From assembly GCA_019359445.1 (NCBI GenBank), contig JAHHHJ010000007.1, forward strand, positions 124,001 to 188,000: DNA of 64,000 nt. Reading direction: 5' to 3'. This DNA comes from Kastovskya adunca ATA6-11-RM4. GTDB taxonomy: Bacteria; Cyanobacteriota; Cyanobacteriia; Cyanobacteriales; Coleofasciculaceae. The translations under genes and the position numbers were made by a program. The first letter of the stretch is position 1. Every line of letters starts with the position of its first letter. Below, piece after piece: positions 17,947 through 26,153 of the stretch. A model generated the notes under the pieces. The model was not told the DNA's origin. It saw only the letters and a program-made list of their open reading frames with translations, and did no database searches.

Positions 17947-18288
17947 TTATGAGAACTCTAATTTCAGGCTTGGCATCAAGCGTTGCAAGTTCTTCAAGGA
18001 CTTTGTTTGCCAAAGAATTTTGTCTGAGCCTTGCAGCACCATTTGCACATTGCCCCGCTGGCGCACCTTAACCACGAACATCGACAGCATACTGATACCG
18101 GAACTGTTCAGAAATTCTAGTTCGCAAAAATCCAGGCGGCAACTGGAAGACTGCTCAACGGTACTCAGCAGCAACTCCATAATCGGTTGGTATCCATCCA
18201 TTCCATTCAAACGCAAAAAGCCCTGAAAGAAAATGGTTGAAGAGTCTGGTTCGCGCCAAACACGGTAATCGTCAGTCTTAATCTCCAC
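17947..18288 (-). CDS. Slr1659-type STAS-like regulator
   Basis: A 113-residue protein resembling Synechocystis Slr1659, a STAS-like (anti-anti-sigma-fold) family. The core CRLDFCELEFLNSSGISML corresponds to the STAS phosphosite loop, with Ser-Ser before Gly-Ile. In partner-switching systems this Ser is phosphorylated by a HATPase-type kinase and released by a SpoIIE-type phosphatase. The Slr1658-like gene just upstream would be the natural kinase-like partner. The gene is followed after 7 bases by the adenylyl cyclase. The family match is good; phosphorylation is inferred from the fold. Confidence 0.8.
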   Translation of the reverse strand: MEIKTDDYRVWREPDSSTIFFQGFLRLNGMDGYQPIMELLLSTVEQSSSCRLDFCELEFLNSSGISMLSMFVVKVRQRGNVQMVLQGSDKILWQTKSLKNLQRLMPSLKLEFS

Positions 18289-18399
18289 CGCTCAAACACC
18301 TCGTGTCATCAATTCCTTATAAGTATTTCCGCCCTAATGGGGCAAGGGGGCAAACATTACCAAGCCGTAAAGTCAGCGTGCGGTAGTTGACTCCATTAC

Positions 18400-19005
18400 C
18401 TAGAGATCTAAATGCACCATTACAGTCACCCGAATCAACTCTGGGTTGTGCGGGATGAGCTGGAATTTCCAACCAAATCGAGCTGAGTAGTCATTCATCA
18501 TCGTCAAAAGACCCATGTTGGAACTGCCTGTCCCCAAGGTTGTCCCCAAAGCTGTTAGTTCTAGCTGGCGGGTATACAACTCCTCCAAGTCGGAATTGAG
18601 CAGTTCCTGAATGAAGTCTTGATATTTCTCGATAGCGAGCTGATTGGCGTAGTTAGTCACCTGAAAAATGATTTCTCGCTCATAAAGGTGCAAGGTGATA
18701 CTAATGGGCCGGTTAGCGGAGGGATCGCTGTATTTAACGGCATTCTCTAATAGTTCATTGGCAATGTAGCTTACTGTTGCTTTGACAGTATCCTTCCGGC
18801 TAATCTTACTATCCGGGAGCTCATCACCAGGAAAGAAGGCGGCGAAGTAGTCTCCTAAAAAGTCGGCAGATAGCCCATAGTTGCCCCACCGACGCTTGCG
18901 AGCAGCAGCCGAATTGGGAGAAAAATTGAGCGCCAGATATTCTTCACTAGCTGGGACTTCATCAAGAAATGCGCCAAACGTCTGAACGGTGGTGGCTTGG
19001 GTCAT
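18400..19005 (-). CDS. Slr1658-type HATPase-like regulator
   Basis: A 201-residue protein resembling Synechocystis Slr1658. It has features of the GHKL ATPase fold: an N-box-like NELLENAVKYSD (about residues 88-99) and a glycine-rich GTGSSNMGLLTMM near residue 160. Anti-sigma-type kinases of this fold bind or phosphorylate STAS partners. The Slr1659-like gene follows after 111 bases on the same strand. The fold and pairing support a partner-switching module; the actual signal and whether the protein hydrolyses ATP are unknown. Confidence 0.8.
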   Translation of the reverse strand: MTQATTVQTFGAFLDEVPASEEYLALNFSPNSAAARKRRWGNYGLSADFLGDYFAAFFPGDELPDSKISRKDTVKATVSYIANELLENAVKYSDPSANRPISITLHLYEREIIFQVTNYANQLAIEKYQDFIQELLNSDLEELYTRQLELTALGTTLGTGSSNMGLLTMMNDYSARFGWKFQLIPHNPELIRVTVMVHLDL

Positions 19006-19125
19006 AGGTGCCTTGAGTCCGACAAAGTTGAACTATAAAGTTAAAGTGCCCAGTATTTGGCGCAATTTAACAGTGCTGCCTGTTAGTAGTATTCACTACT
19101 AGTATTATTTACTACTGGCTGCGGC

Positions 19126-19986
19126 TCATTCAGTAATGATTTGATGAACAATGCGATTTCTACCCTGTTGCTTGGCGAGATAAAGGCAGCGATCGGCTTC
19201 TGCAATTAGACTATTTGGCGATCGCTCCTCCCTAGGAATCGCCCAAGCCACCCCCATACTCACGCTTACGCAGGGATTTATCCTAGAGCCGAGGTGAGGA
19301 ATCTGAAGTTTGGCGATCGCTGATTGTATTTGCTCTGCTAATTCTAGGGCTTCTGCCTCTTCTGTCTGGGGTAAAATAACCGCAAACTCTTCCCCACCGT
19401 AGCGTGCCACCAGCGCTTGGGGACGATTGACGGCGGCACGAAGCACCCTAGCAACCTGTTGCAGGCAATTATCCCCTGCCGGATGCCCGTAAGTATCATT
19501 GTATTGCTTGAAGTAGTCAATATCACACAAAATGACAGCCAACGCGGCTTGCTCCCGTACCATTTGTTGCCACTGATAATTCAGATGTTCGTCAAATCCG
19601 CGCCGATTGGCAATCTGGGTTAAGCTATCGGAGCTAGCCAGCAAAGTGCTTTCATTAAATTTCTGGTGCCATTGCGTATCTACCGCGTCACCATGCTCCC
19701 GGATCGTCTGAAGGATAATGGCGAGGTCATCTCGTTCTCTAGATATGATATCCAGCAGGGCTTTTAGCATGGCTTCGGCTCGCTGGCGTTCCACGACTTC
19801 TGCTTGCAGCTTGACGTTCGTTTCGTAGAGTTGAGCTTCAATCAAGTCACCATGTTCGGCTGTGGTGGATAGTGCCACCTGCAAGTCATGCCCATCCCGC
19901 TTCAGGCGTTCAATTTCTGCGTGGAGTTGAGCAATCTCTGCTAAAAGCTGGCTTTCTTGATTCTCTAGCCCAATACCCTCTGTCAT
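19126..19986 (-). CDS. GGDEF diguanylate cyclase with N-terminal coiled coil
   Basis: The frame is open from 20115, but the first 43 residues are Cys-rich and unlike the family, so I start at the ATG at 19986 (MTEGIGLENQ), giving 286 residues. The first ~110 are coiled coil and contain TTAEHGDLI, almost the same as in the adenylyl cyclase, plus a second weaker copy (LQTIREHGD). The GGDEF domain (about 115-283) has the active-site motif GGEEF and DSLTQIANRRGFD at its front. The product inhibition site, normally RxxD five residues before GGEEF, reads RPQA, so feedback inhibition by c-di-GMP may be lost. It is first in the minus-strand signalling set. Confidence 0.92.
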   Translation of the reverse strand: MTEGIGLENQESQLLAEIAQLHAEIERLKRDGHDLQVALSTTAEHGDLIEAQLYETNVKLQAEVVERQRAEAMLKALLDIISRERDDLAIILQTIREHGDAVDTQWHQKFNESTLLASSDSLTQIANRRGFDEHLNYQWQQMVREQAALAVILCDIDYFKQYNDTYGHPAGDNCLQQVARVLRAAVNRPQALVARYGGEEFAVILPQTEEAEALELAEQIQSAIAKLQIPHLGSRINPCVSVSMGVAWAIPREERSPNSLIAEADRCLYLAKQQGRNRIVHQIITE

Positions 19987-20465
19987 AGATTTAGCGAGAT
20001 CTAAAACTGTTATGCTCCCCAAGGAATAACACCCACGCCCTCGACAGGATGAGTATAGAGTGCCTTTTTTTACTTTAGCCGAATGGGTGGGGAAAACTTG
20101 TAAGCTGTCACACATCTAATTTTCTGATGGGGTGATGTTAGCGATTCGGGGCTTAGCCCGGAGATAGCGATGGGGAGATAGTTTGAGAGGTTTTTAAAGA
20201 ATATTGTGAAGGTAATTTGTGGAACAAGCTTAGAAAGAGACTGCCTCTGAATTTGCGTCAACCTTGATGGTGATTTTTCTGCCAGCGAGTACCACTAAGA
20301 AACAAACCCGATTAATTATTGCCAAATTAATATTTGTCCCTATGTGTGTCAACTTCTCGCTCAATTGGGCATACTAAACCGGAACAATCCACTCGTTATC
20401 CTCAAGGTTCTCAAGCGCACCGCAGAAGCCCTCTGGAAAACGATGCCGTCTCGTCCGTTATACCG

Positions 20466-21824
20466 ATGAAAGTTGCAATTATTGGTTCTGGAGTTTCTGG
20501 ACTCCTGGTTGCCTATCACCTGAGTCAGGCGGGGAAAGATGTAACCATCTTTGAAAAAAGCGATCGCATTGGTGGCTGCGCCCAAACTGTACAGGTGCGG
20601 ATTAACCAAGACACCGTCCGCTGGGTTGACTTGGGGGTAAACGACTTCAACGCCGCTGCTTACAAACACATTGTCAAGATGCTTGACGCCCTCGGCGTGC
20701 CTTATAAGGATCTGGAAGATTCCACCGCCTTCAGCACATTAGATGGTTCCTACGCCTACACGATTGACCCTTTAAGTAATACGATGTCAAAATCGCTCAA
20801 CGAAGAATATGAGCGATTTAAGCGAGAAGCCCCTCAAGATGTCTTGAACCCGCTGTACCAAAACTACTCAGTCGCTCGCTATTTGGAAGGCAAGGGGTAT
20901 AGCCAAGATTTTGGTCGTTATAACCTATATCCCCGCATCAATGGCATGTATTTTGTGCATGACACCACTCCTGAAACCATGTCGTTTCGGGGAATTATGC
21001 ACTACTACTCAATGCAAGAAGGATTCGGGGGCACGCCGGAACGCAAGTATTTTGTTGGCGGTAGCAGCCGATGGATTGAGGCATTAGCTCAAAAGGTGCA
21101 GTTCCTGGGCACAAAAATTTACACGAATGTCTCAGCAAAGGTTTTTGCGGATTCTCATGGCGTTACGATTCATACCCCCGATGGCGACGAACACTACGAT
21201 GCCGTGGTGATGGCGTGTCATGCAACAACGGCTCTGCGTGTCATCCAACAGGGGATTACTCAGGATATGGTCAAAGTTTTGGGGGCATTTCACTATTGCA
21301 ATAGTGTAGCGATCGCCCATACCTACACCCCCCTATTGCCTCCGGATGTGAACTCATGGCGCACGTATAATATCCTGATTCACGATCGCTTTGCCCAATT
21401 GCGTCCTTACACCATTTCCTACGTCTGTAATCGCCACCAAAATGATGCTGCCGAACCAGCTTACAACTACTTTGAAACGCCTAAGTTTTTCGTCACGCTG
21501 AATCCATCAATCGCGATTCCCGATCGATATGTTTTGCACACAACAGATGGGAAGCCAGCGATCGCCCATTTCCCCCACAACGTCGTCAGTTTGGCTACGA
21601 TTGCTGCCCAGGCAAAGTTGCCCGAAGTGCAGGGGCAAAACAGCATTTACTTCACTGGTGGCTGGACAAAAGGAGCAGGTTTGCACGAAGAGTGTTGGCA
21701 CTCCGCTCAGAATATAGCTAACCTGATTCTGGGAATCAATGTCGAGGATGAACATTCCTACAACACAGCAGCCGATGCATCTCAATATGCGCCTAAATAC
21801 CTGCGTGATGTTGTGTGCCAGTAA
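20466..21824 (+). CDS. FAD-dependent amine-oxidase-like oxidoreductase
   Basis: The open frame begins at 20334, but the flavoprotein proper starts at the ATG at 20466 (MKVAIIGSGVSGLLVAYHLS), giving 452 residues. The dinucleotide-binding motif GSGVSG and the following EKSDRIGG are textbook FAD binding. The C-terminal FTGGWTKGAGLHEECWHSA resembles the FAD-contacting end of amine-oxidase-like and phytoene-desaturase-like proteins of the COG2907 type. The substrate is unknown. An OsmC-family gene follows after 95 bases on the same strand, hinting at a redox-related pair. Confidence 0.82.
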   Translation: MKVAIIGSGVSGLLVAYHLSQAGKDVTIFEKSDRIGGCAQTVQVRINQDTVRWVDLGVNDFNAAAYKHIVKMLDALGVPYKDLEDSTAFSTLDGSYAYTIDPLSNTMSKSLNEEYERFKREAPQDVLNPLYQNYSVARYLEGKGYSQDFGRYNLYPRINGMYFVHDTTPETMSFRGIMHYYSMQEGFGGTPERKYFVGGSSRWIEALAQKVQFLGTKIYTNVSAKVFADSHGVTIHTPDGDEHYDAVVMACHATTALRVIQQGITQDMVKVLGAFHYCNSVAIAHTYTPLLPPDVNSWRTYNILIHDRFAQLRPYTISYVCNRHQNDAAEPAYNYFETPKFFVTLNPSIAIPDRYVLHTTDGKPAIAHFPHNVVSLATIAAQAKLPEVQGQNSIYFTGGWTKGAGLHEECWHSAQNIANLILGINVEDEHSYNTAADASQYAPKYLRDVVCQ

Positions 21825-21919
21825 AAATTTGGGAGTCTACCTGAAGCAGAGGTAAGTTGCAAGTTGACTCAATTTACCCACCGACAATCTACACACCGAC
21901 AATAACAAGGAAAACAACA

Positions 21920-22507
21920 ATGGCAACAATTCGCAATGGCGTAAACCTCGACAATATTCAGCAATTAGTTGAAGCCGTTAAAGAAGATGCTGAAGTGGCG
22001 AAGGTCAAATTCGTCGCCAATTCTACCTGGAAGCAGGGGACGAAAACGGAAGTGACGATCGCCGATTGGTATTCCGGTGGACAAAATGCAGCGCGTGAAG
22101 GTCGTGAATTTAAAATTGCGATCGATGAACCCGCCCAATTAGGCGGCGCAGACGAAGCACCTAATCCGGCTGAAGTGCTGGCTGCGGGTCTTTGTGGTTG
22201 CATTACAGCCGGAATTGCCACGAATGCCGCGCTGTTTGGCACGGATGTCGAACAAATTGAAGTGACGGTGGAAGTAGATTTTGATATTCGGGGTCTTCTT
22301 GGTTTAGAGAGAGACGTTCCTAGCCAAGCACTTAATATCAATTATTCGGTCAATCTCAAAGGCCCGGGAGATAGCGAAAAACTGATTAAGTCTAAGGAAG
22401 TCATTGACGGCAAATCTCCGGTTAAAAACACGCTGGCAAATCCTGTTTCGGTCACAACCAGCGTCAACATTCTTGAAGATCAATTAGACGCTGTTGTTGC
22501 GGGTTAA
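21920..22507 (+). CDS. OsmC family peroxide-reductase-like protein
   Basis: I place the start at the ATG at 21920 (MATIRNGVNL), preceded by AAGG and well within family length (195 residues). The core has the OsmC layout: a strand-rich half with FKIAIDEPAQLGGADEAPNP, then the helix LAAGLCGCITAGIATNA with two close cysteines. Classical OsmC/Ohr proteins use two cysteines further apart in sequence to reduce organic peroxides; here the pair is Cys-Gly-Cys in one helix, so the mechanism may differ. It follows the FAD oxidoreductase gene and may be cotranscribed with it. Confidence 0.85.
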   Translation: MATIRNGVNLDNIQQLVEAVKEDAEVAKVKFVANSTWKQGTKTEVTIADWYSGGQNAAREGREFKIAIDEPAQLGGADEAPNPAEVLAAGLCGCITAGIATNAALFGTDVEQIEVTVEVDFDIRGLLGLERDVPSQALNINYSVNLKGPGDSEKLIKSKEVIDGKSPVKNTLANPVSVTTSVNILEDQLDAVVAG

Positions 22508-22872
22508 TTAATTTAAACCATTCCGTGTCACAAGAGCGAAAGTGCGCTTCAGCAAAGCTTTAACCCTCACTTCTAGGGCTTGTTTTCACTTCTTCCTCGT
22601 CAGATTCACATCCCCCTTTTTAAGGGAACTCCGGTTCCCCCCTTCTTTAAGGGGGGCTAGGGGGGATCTCCGAGGTGAGAAAACACACCTAGCCCCTTTC
22701 TCTACTTGGGAGAAGGGGTTAAGAAATGAGGGCGATCGCCAGAAGCTTTATAAAAGCATTTTTACCTTAAGTTGAAGCCAATAGCCTTGTACTTGCCTAA
22801 TAGGGTTTGGGGCAGCCATAAGCGTTGCCCCTACAACACCTGCAGTTAGAGTTGTCGCGCTAGTAAGATTTA
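22508..22872. repeat. Non-coding repeat-rich spacer with C/G hairpins
   Basis: No gene is visible. From about 22611 to 22720 there are three inverted repeats, including CCCCCCTT-CTTT-AAGGGGGG and CCCCTTTCTC/GAGAAGGGG. The phrase GGGGGGCTAGGGGGGATCT also occurs in the opposite orientation in the repeat near 62.1 kb (GATCCCCCCTAGCCCCCC). This is a dispersed cyanobacterial repeat family. Confidence 0.7.
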
Positions 22873-24087
22873 ATGGCAACCAAAGTCGGGATTGGACATA
22901 GCGAAAAAACAGACTCCTATGAAGCGGGATTAGAAGCAACCCGCATGGCACTGACTGAAGCGGGCAGTCAGGATGTTCAGTTAGCCATGATTTTCTCGAC
23001 CTCTCGCTATGACCCGAAGCTGATTCAAGCAGCAGTGCGATCGCTTCTCGGTGTCACTCCTCGCATCGTTGGCGGCTATGCTGTCGGCATCATTACCCGC
23101 GATTTGCTTGCCTATGATGGCTACCAGCTGGGAATTGCTGTTTTTGCATCCGACTCCGTAGCGATTGATTTATTCATTGAATCCGGCTTAACAGAGGATG
23201 AATATAAGGTTGGAGTTGCCTTGGGGAATCAAATCAAAGGCAAAAGCTACTCTAGCGATCCCAATGTTTTGTTGCTCTATGACTCTGTGAATCGGCTGGG
23301 AAAAGGATTGCGGCTTAACATGGCGACTCCTCTGCTAGAAGGGATGCAAGCGGCACTCAATCCTCTACCAAACCTGGCTGGTGCTGGATTGGTTGGGGAT
23401 ATGCAGTGCCGAGAATCGTTTCAATGGTTTGACGATCGCATCGCTCAACATTCAGCGATCGCTTTAGTATTGTCGGGCAAAATCCAGATGGACACGGCGA
23501 TCATGCATGGTTGTCGTCCTGCCAGTAGTTACTACACGATTACCAAGACTGATGGGCCTGTTGTGCTGGAAATTGAGGGTAGACCCGCCCTTGATGTGAT
23601 TGCCGACCTGCTGGGGCCAGAATCGGGGAAAACCTGGAGAGATTACAGTTTCTTCGTGACGCTAGGCGTGAACAAAGGGGAAAAGTGGGGCTATTTTAAC
23701 GAAGATGAATATGCCAACCGCCTCTGTATGCGGGTGGATAAAGACCGGAAGGGGTTGGTGATGTTTGAACCTGACCTGAAGCCCGGATCGGAAATCCAGT
23801 TAATGTACCGCAGTATGGATTTTAAGTATATTGCTCGCAAAGCTGAAGCTTTGTTAGAACGGATCGAAGCCCAAGGAAGACGACCTATTTTTGCTTTTTA
23901 TATTGATTGTGCAGGTCGGGCTGCGGCTTATTCCGGGTTGGATGAGGAAGAGGCTACCGAAGTGCAAAAAGCGATCGCTTCGAGAATGCCACTTCTAGGA
24001 ATCTATGCAGGCGTGGAAATTGGCAAAGTTAGGCAGGATGTTCAGGCGCTGGACTGGACTGGCGTGTTGTGTGTGTTTAGCGAGTAA
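22873..24087 (+). CDS. FIST domain sensor protein
   Basis: The protein has 404 residues. The N-terminal FIST domain (~1-210) contains the phrases AMIFSTSRYDPKLIQAAV and PRIVGGYAVGIIT. The C-terminal FIST_C domain (~225-380) includes GRPALDVIADLLGP and FAFYIDCAGRAAAYSG. FIST proteins are predicted intracellular sensors of small ligands such as amino acids, and are usually encoded with signal-output proteins. Here a GAF/SpoIIE phosphatase gene starts 6 bases after its stop codon, so the pair is almost certainly translated from one mRNA. The Cys in FYIDCAGR is typical of FIST_C. The ligand is unknown. Confidence 0.9.
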   Translation: MATKVGIGHSEKTDSYEAGLEATRMALTEAGSQDVQLAMIFSTSRYDPKLIQAAVRSLLGVTPRIVGGYAVGIITRDLLAYDGYQLGIAVFASDSVAIDLFIESGLTEDEYKVGVALGNQIKGKSYSSDPNVLLLYDSVNRLGKGLRLNMATPLLEGMQAALNPLPNLAGAGLVGDMQCRESFQWFDDRIAQHSAIALVLSGKIQMDTAIMHGCRPASSYYTITKTDGPVVLEIEGRPALDVIADLLGPESGKTWRDYSFFVTLGVNKGEKWGYFNEDEYANRLCMRVDKDRKGLVMFEPDLKPGSEIQLMYRSMDFKYIARKAEALLERIEAQGRRPIFAFYIDCAGRAAAYSGLDEEEATEVQKAIASRMPLLGIYAGVEIGKVRQDVQALDWTGVLCVFSE

Positions 24088-24093
24088 AGTTCT

Positions 24094-25638
24094 ATGGTTG
24101 ACGTCAGCAGAGCAACGGAAATCCAGACATCCAGCAAATTACCGCCAGCAGAACTTGAGCTGGCAATGAACTATTACAAGCGGCAAGTTGATGAGTTAGC
24201 GGGATTAAATGTCAAGGCAGACTCGATCCTCTCTGTAATGAAACATCAACTGCGCCAACAGAAGCAGGGATTCTCTCTACTATCGGTATTGCAGCAGTCC
24301 ATCGGCACTCAGATGGAGCAATCGGAGATCTTTACTCGCACCATCAAGGCAATCAATACTACGCTCAACATGGATGGCACCATTGTCTTTACAGCAGGGA
24401 CAGATGGTCTATTTCAACCCAGTTATTGGCTGGGAGTTGATGGGACTTCAAGCCAAGGGTTTGAATCACTCAAAATTGATTTTCAACCGCATTTAACGGC
24501 GGCAAGCGATTATTTATTGGTGAATCGCCAGACGGAAAAAACCGAGTTTATTGCCTCTGTCAAAGAAACGCTTAATATTCCTTATTTTGTTTGTCTACCG
24601 ATTATTGTGAATGATGTGGCGATCGCCGTTCTGCTATCAGGCAGGCTGAAGGAAGTTCGACCGTTTTATCCGCCTTTGGATGAGGGAGATATTAATACAT
24701 TTCAGGCGATCGCTGGATTTATTTCCGCATCCTTAACTAATTCTGAGCTTTACACCCAACGCAGACAGGCGGAGGAAGCCCTAAGACAACTGAATGAGGA
24801 GCTAGAAAACAGAGTACAGGAGCGCACGACTCAGTTAGCCCAGGCAAATCAGGAGATTACTGCCCTCAACGACCGCCTCAAAGCCGAAAACCTGCGGATG
24901 AGTGCTGAACTAGAAATCACTCGCCAACTCCAGCAAATGATTCTACCCAAGGAGCAAGAACTCGATCAAATTCCTAAACTTGACATTGCTGGGTTTATGG
25001 AACCTGCCGATGAAGTGGGTGGAGACTACTACGATGTGCTGCAATACGATGGGCGGGTCAAAATTGGGATTGGCGATGTCACGGGGCACGGGCTAGAGAG
25101 TGGTGTAGTCATGCTGATGGCGCAGACGGCAGTGAGAACCTTGACCATTCATGGTGAAACAGATCCGCAGCGTTTTTTAAATACGATCAACCGTGTCATT
25201 CACGATAACGCCAGACGGATGAACTCTTACAAAAATATGACTCTCGCCCTGTTAGACTACCAACCCGGTTGCATCAGCCTAAGCGGACAGCATGAGGAAA
25301 TGCTGGTGGTGCGGTCTGGTGGCGAGGTGGAATGTATTAGTACTGATGAGCTAGGCTTTCCCATTGGAATTGTAGACAACATTGCTGATTTTGTAGCACA
25401 AACCCAGATTCAGTTAAATCCTGGTGATGGTGTAGTGCTATACACCGATGGCATCACCGAGGCAGAGGGACTCAACAAAAATCTCTACGGCTTAGAACGG
25501 TTAATTGAGATTGTTGGACAGAACTGGCAATACTCGGCTAGCGAAATTACTCAAGCGGTGGTGGGGGATGTGCGATCGCATGTGGGTGAGGGTACGATTT
25601 ACGATGACATAACCTTAGTTGTGTTCAAAGAGAACTAG
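24094..25638 (+). CDS. GAF-SpoIIE (PP2C-type) protein phosphatase
   Basis: The protein has 514 residues: an N-terminal helix, a GAF-like domain (~60-215), a long coiled coil (~220-285, EALRQLNEELENRVQERTTQ) and a PP2C-type SpoIIE domain (~295-512). The phosphatase motifs are intact: EVGGDYYDVL, IGIGDVTGHGLESG, LYTDGITEAEG and YDDITLVVF supply the metal-binding Asp residues. SpoIIE/RsbU-type phosphatases dephosphorylate STAS-domain proteins in partner switching. The Slr1659-like STAS protein encoded 6 kb upstream is a possible target, although the genes are not in the same operon. The upstream FIST protein would be its sensor. Confidence 0.92.
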   Translation: MVDVSRATEIQTSSKLPPAELELAMNYYKRQVDELAGLNVKADSILSVMKHQLRQQKQGFSLLSVLQQSIGTQMEQSEIFTRTIKAINTTLNMDGTIVFTAGTDGLFQPSYWLGVDGTSSQGFESLKIDFQPHLTAASDYLLVNRQTEKTEFIASVKETLNIPYFVCLPIIVNDVAIAVLLSGRLKEVRPFYPPLDEGDINTFQAIAGFISASLTNSELYTQRRQAEEALRQLNEELENRVQERTTQLAQANQEITALNDRLKAENLRMSAELEITRQLQQMILPKEQELDQIPKLDIAGFMEPADEVGGDYYDVLQYDGRVKIGIGDVTGHGLESGVVMLMAQTAVRTLTIHGETDPQRFLNTINRVIHDNARRMNSYKNMTLALLDYQPGCISLSGQHEEMLVVRSGGEVECISTDELGFPIGIVDNIADFVAQTQIQLNPGDGVVLYTDGITEAEGLNKNLYGLERLIEIVGQNWQYSASEITQAVVGDVRSHVGEGTIYDDITLVVFKEN

Positions 25639-25715
25639 GGTTGTGTCATCCCCTCAGCTTATTTTCCGCAGCCGCGCCAAAATTCTTCTCCGTACAATTT
25701 GCCGACTGACATGTG

Positions 25716-25817
25716 TTGTAAAGTCCCTCCTCAGCTTTCCCCTAAAGTGATGTCGGGATGGTGCAGTTACCCCTGTAGGCGATTGTAAAGTCCCTCCCTA
25801 GTTTCCCCTTAAAGTGA
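25716..25817. repeat. Pair of 35-bp direct repeats upstream of the small peptide gene
   Basis: Two near-identical copies start at 25716 and 25783, both beginning TTGTAAAGTCCCTCC and ending in AAAGTGA, spaced 67 bases apart. They lie between the phosphatase gene and the Cys-rich peptide gene. They may be operator sites or simply a short duplication. Confidence 0.6.
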
Positions 25818-25916
25818 CCGCACTTTTGGACATCAGCATCCTCAGAAGCTAGTCTAGACAGAGGAAACTACGTAAGTTCCCTAAAAAAGTAGCTTTTTAT
25901 ACTAAAGGAGAGAACA

Positions 25917-26120
25917 TTGGTTCTTAGAAATTCCAGTAATTCACCAGAAAATAGAACGTCCGCCGAGGAATCCGCTGCGAGTGAAGCTCGTGTTATGTTT
26001 TCCGACTTAAAGGAGACAAACGCCGACCCAGGATATGACGAACCTGAATGTAACTGGACGCCAACAGGTGAGTCAGATCAAGACTGCGGTGAAGGCTTAA
26101 ATTGTCCCCCTTGTGGTTAA
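25917..26120 (+). CDS. Small acidic peptide with four C-terminal cysteines
   Basis: A 67-residue peptide with an unusual TTG start supported by a strong AAAGGAG 6 bases upstream (25904-25910). The N-terminal half is polar and rich in Ser, Glu and Asn (SAEESAASEA), like a leader. The last 23 residues carry all four cysteines (Cys45, 57, 63, 66) in a Pro/Gly-rich setting that ends CPPCG. I do not recognise the family. The layout recalls ribosomal-peptide precursors, but no modifying or export enzyme is adjacent. It could also be a small metal-binding or redox peptide. It follows the SpoIIE phosphatase gene after 278 bases. Confidence 0.5.
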   Translation: MVLRNSSNSPENRTSAEESAASEARVMFSDLKETNADPGYDEPECNWTPTGESDQDCGEGLNCPPCG

Positions 26121-26153
26121 AGGTGGTTAAAGAGCGATCGTCCCAAATCGCTC

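Noticed and set aside
22542-22775. 77-codon frame in the repeat spacer before the FIST gene
   Set aside because: It is translated from the C/G-rich hairpin repeat and has no protein-like pattern.
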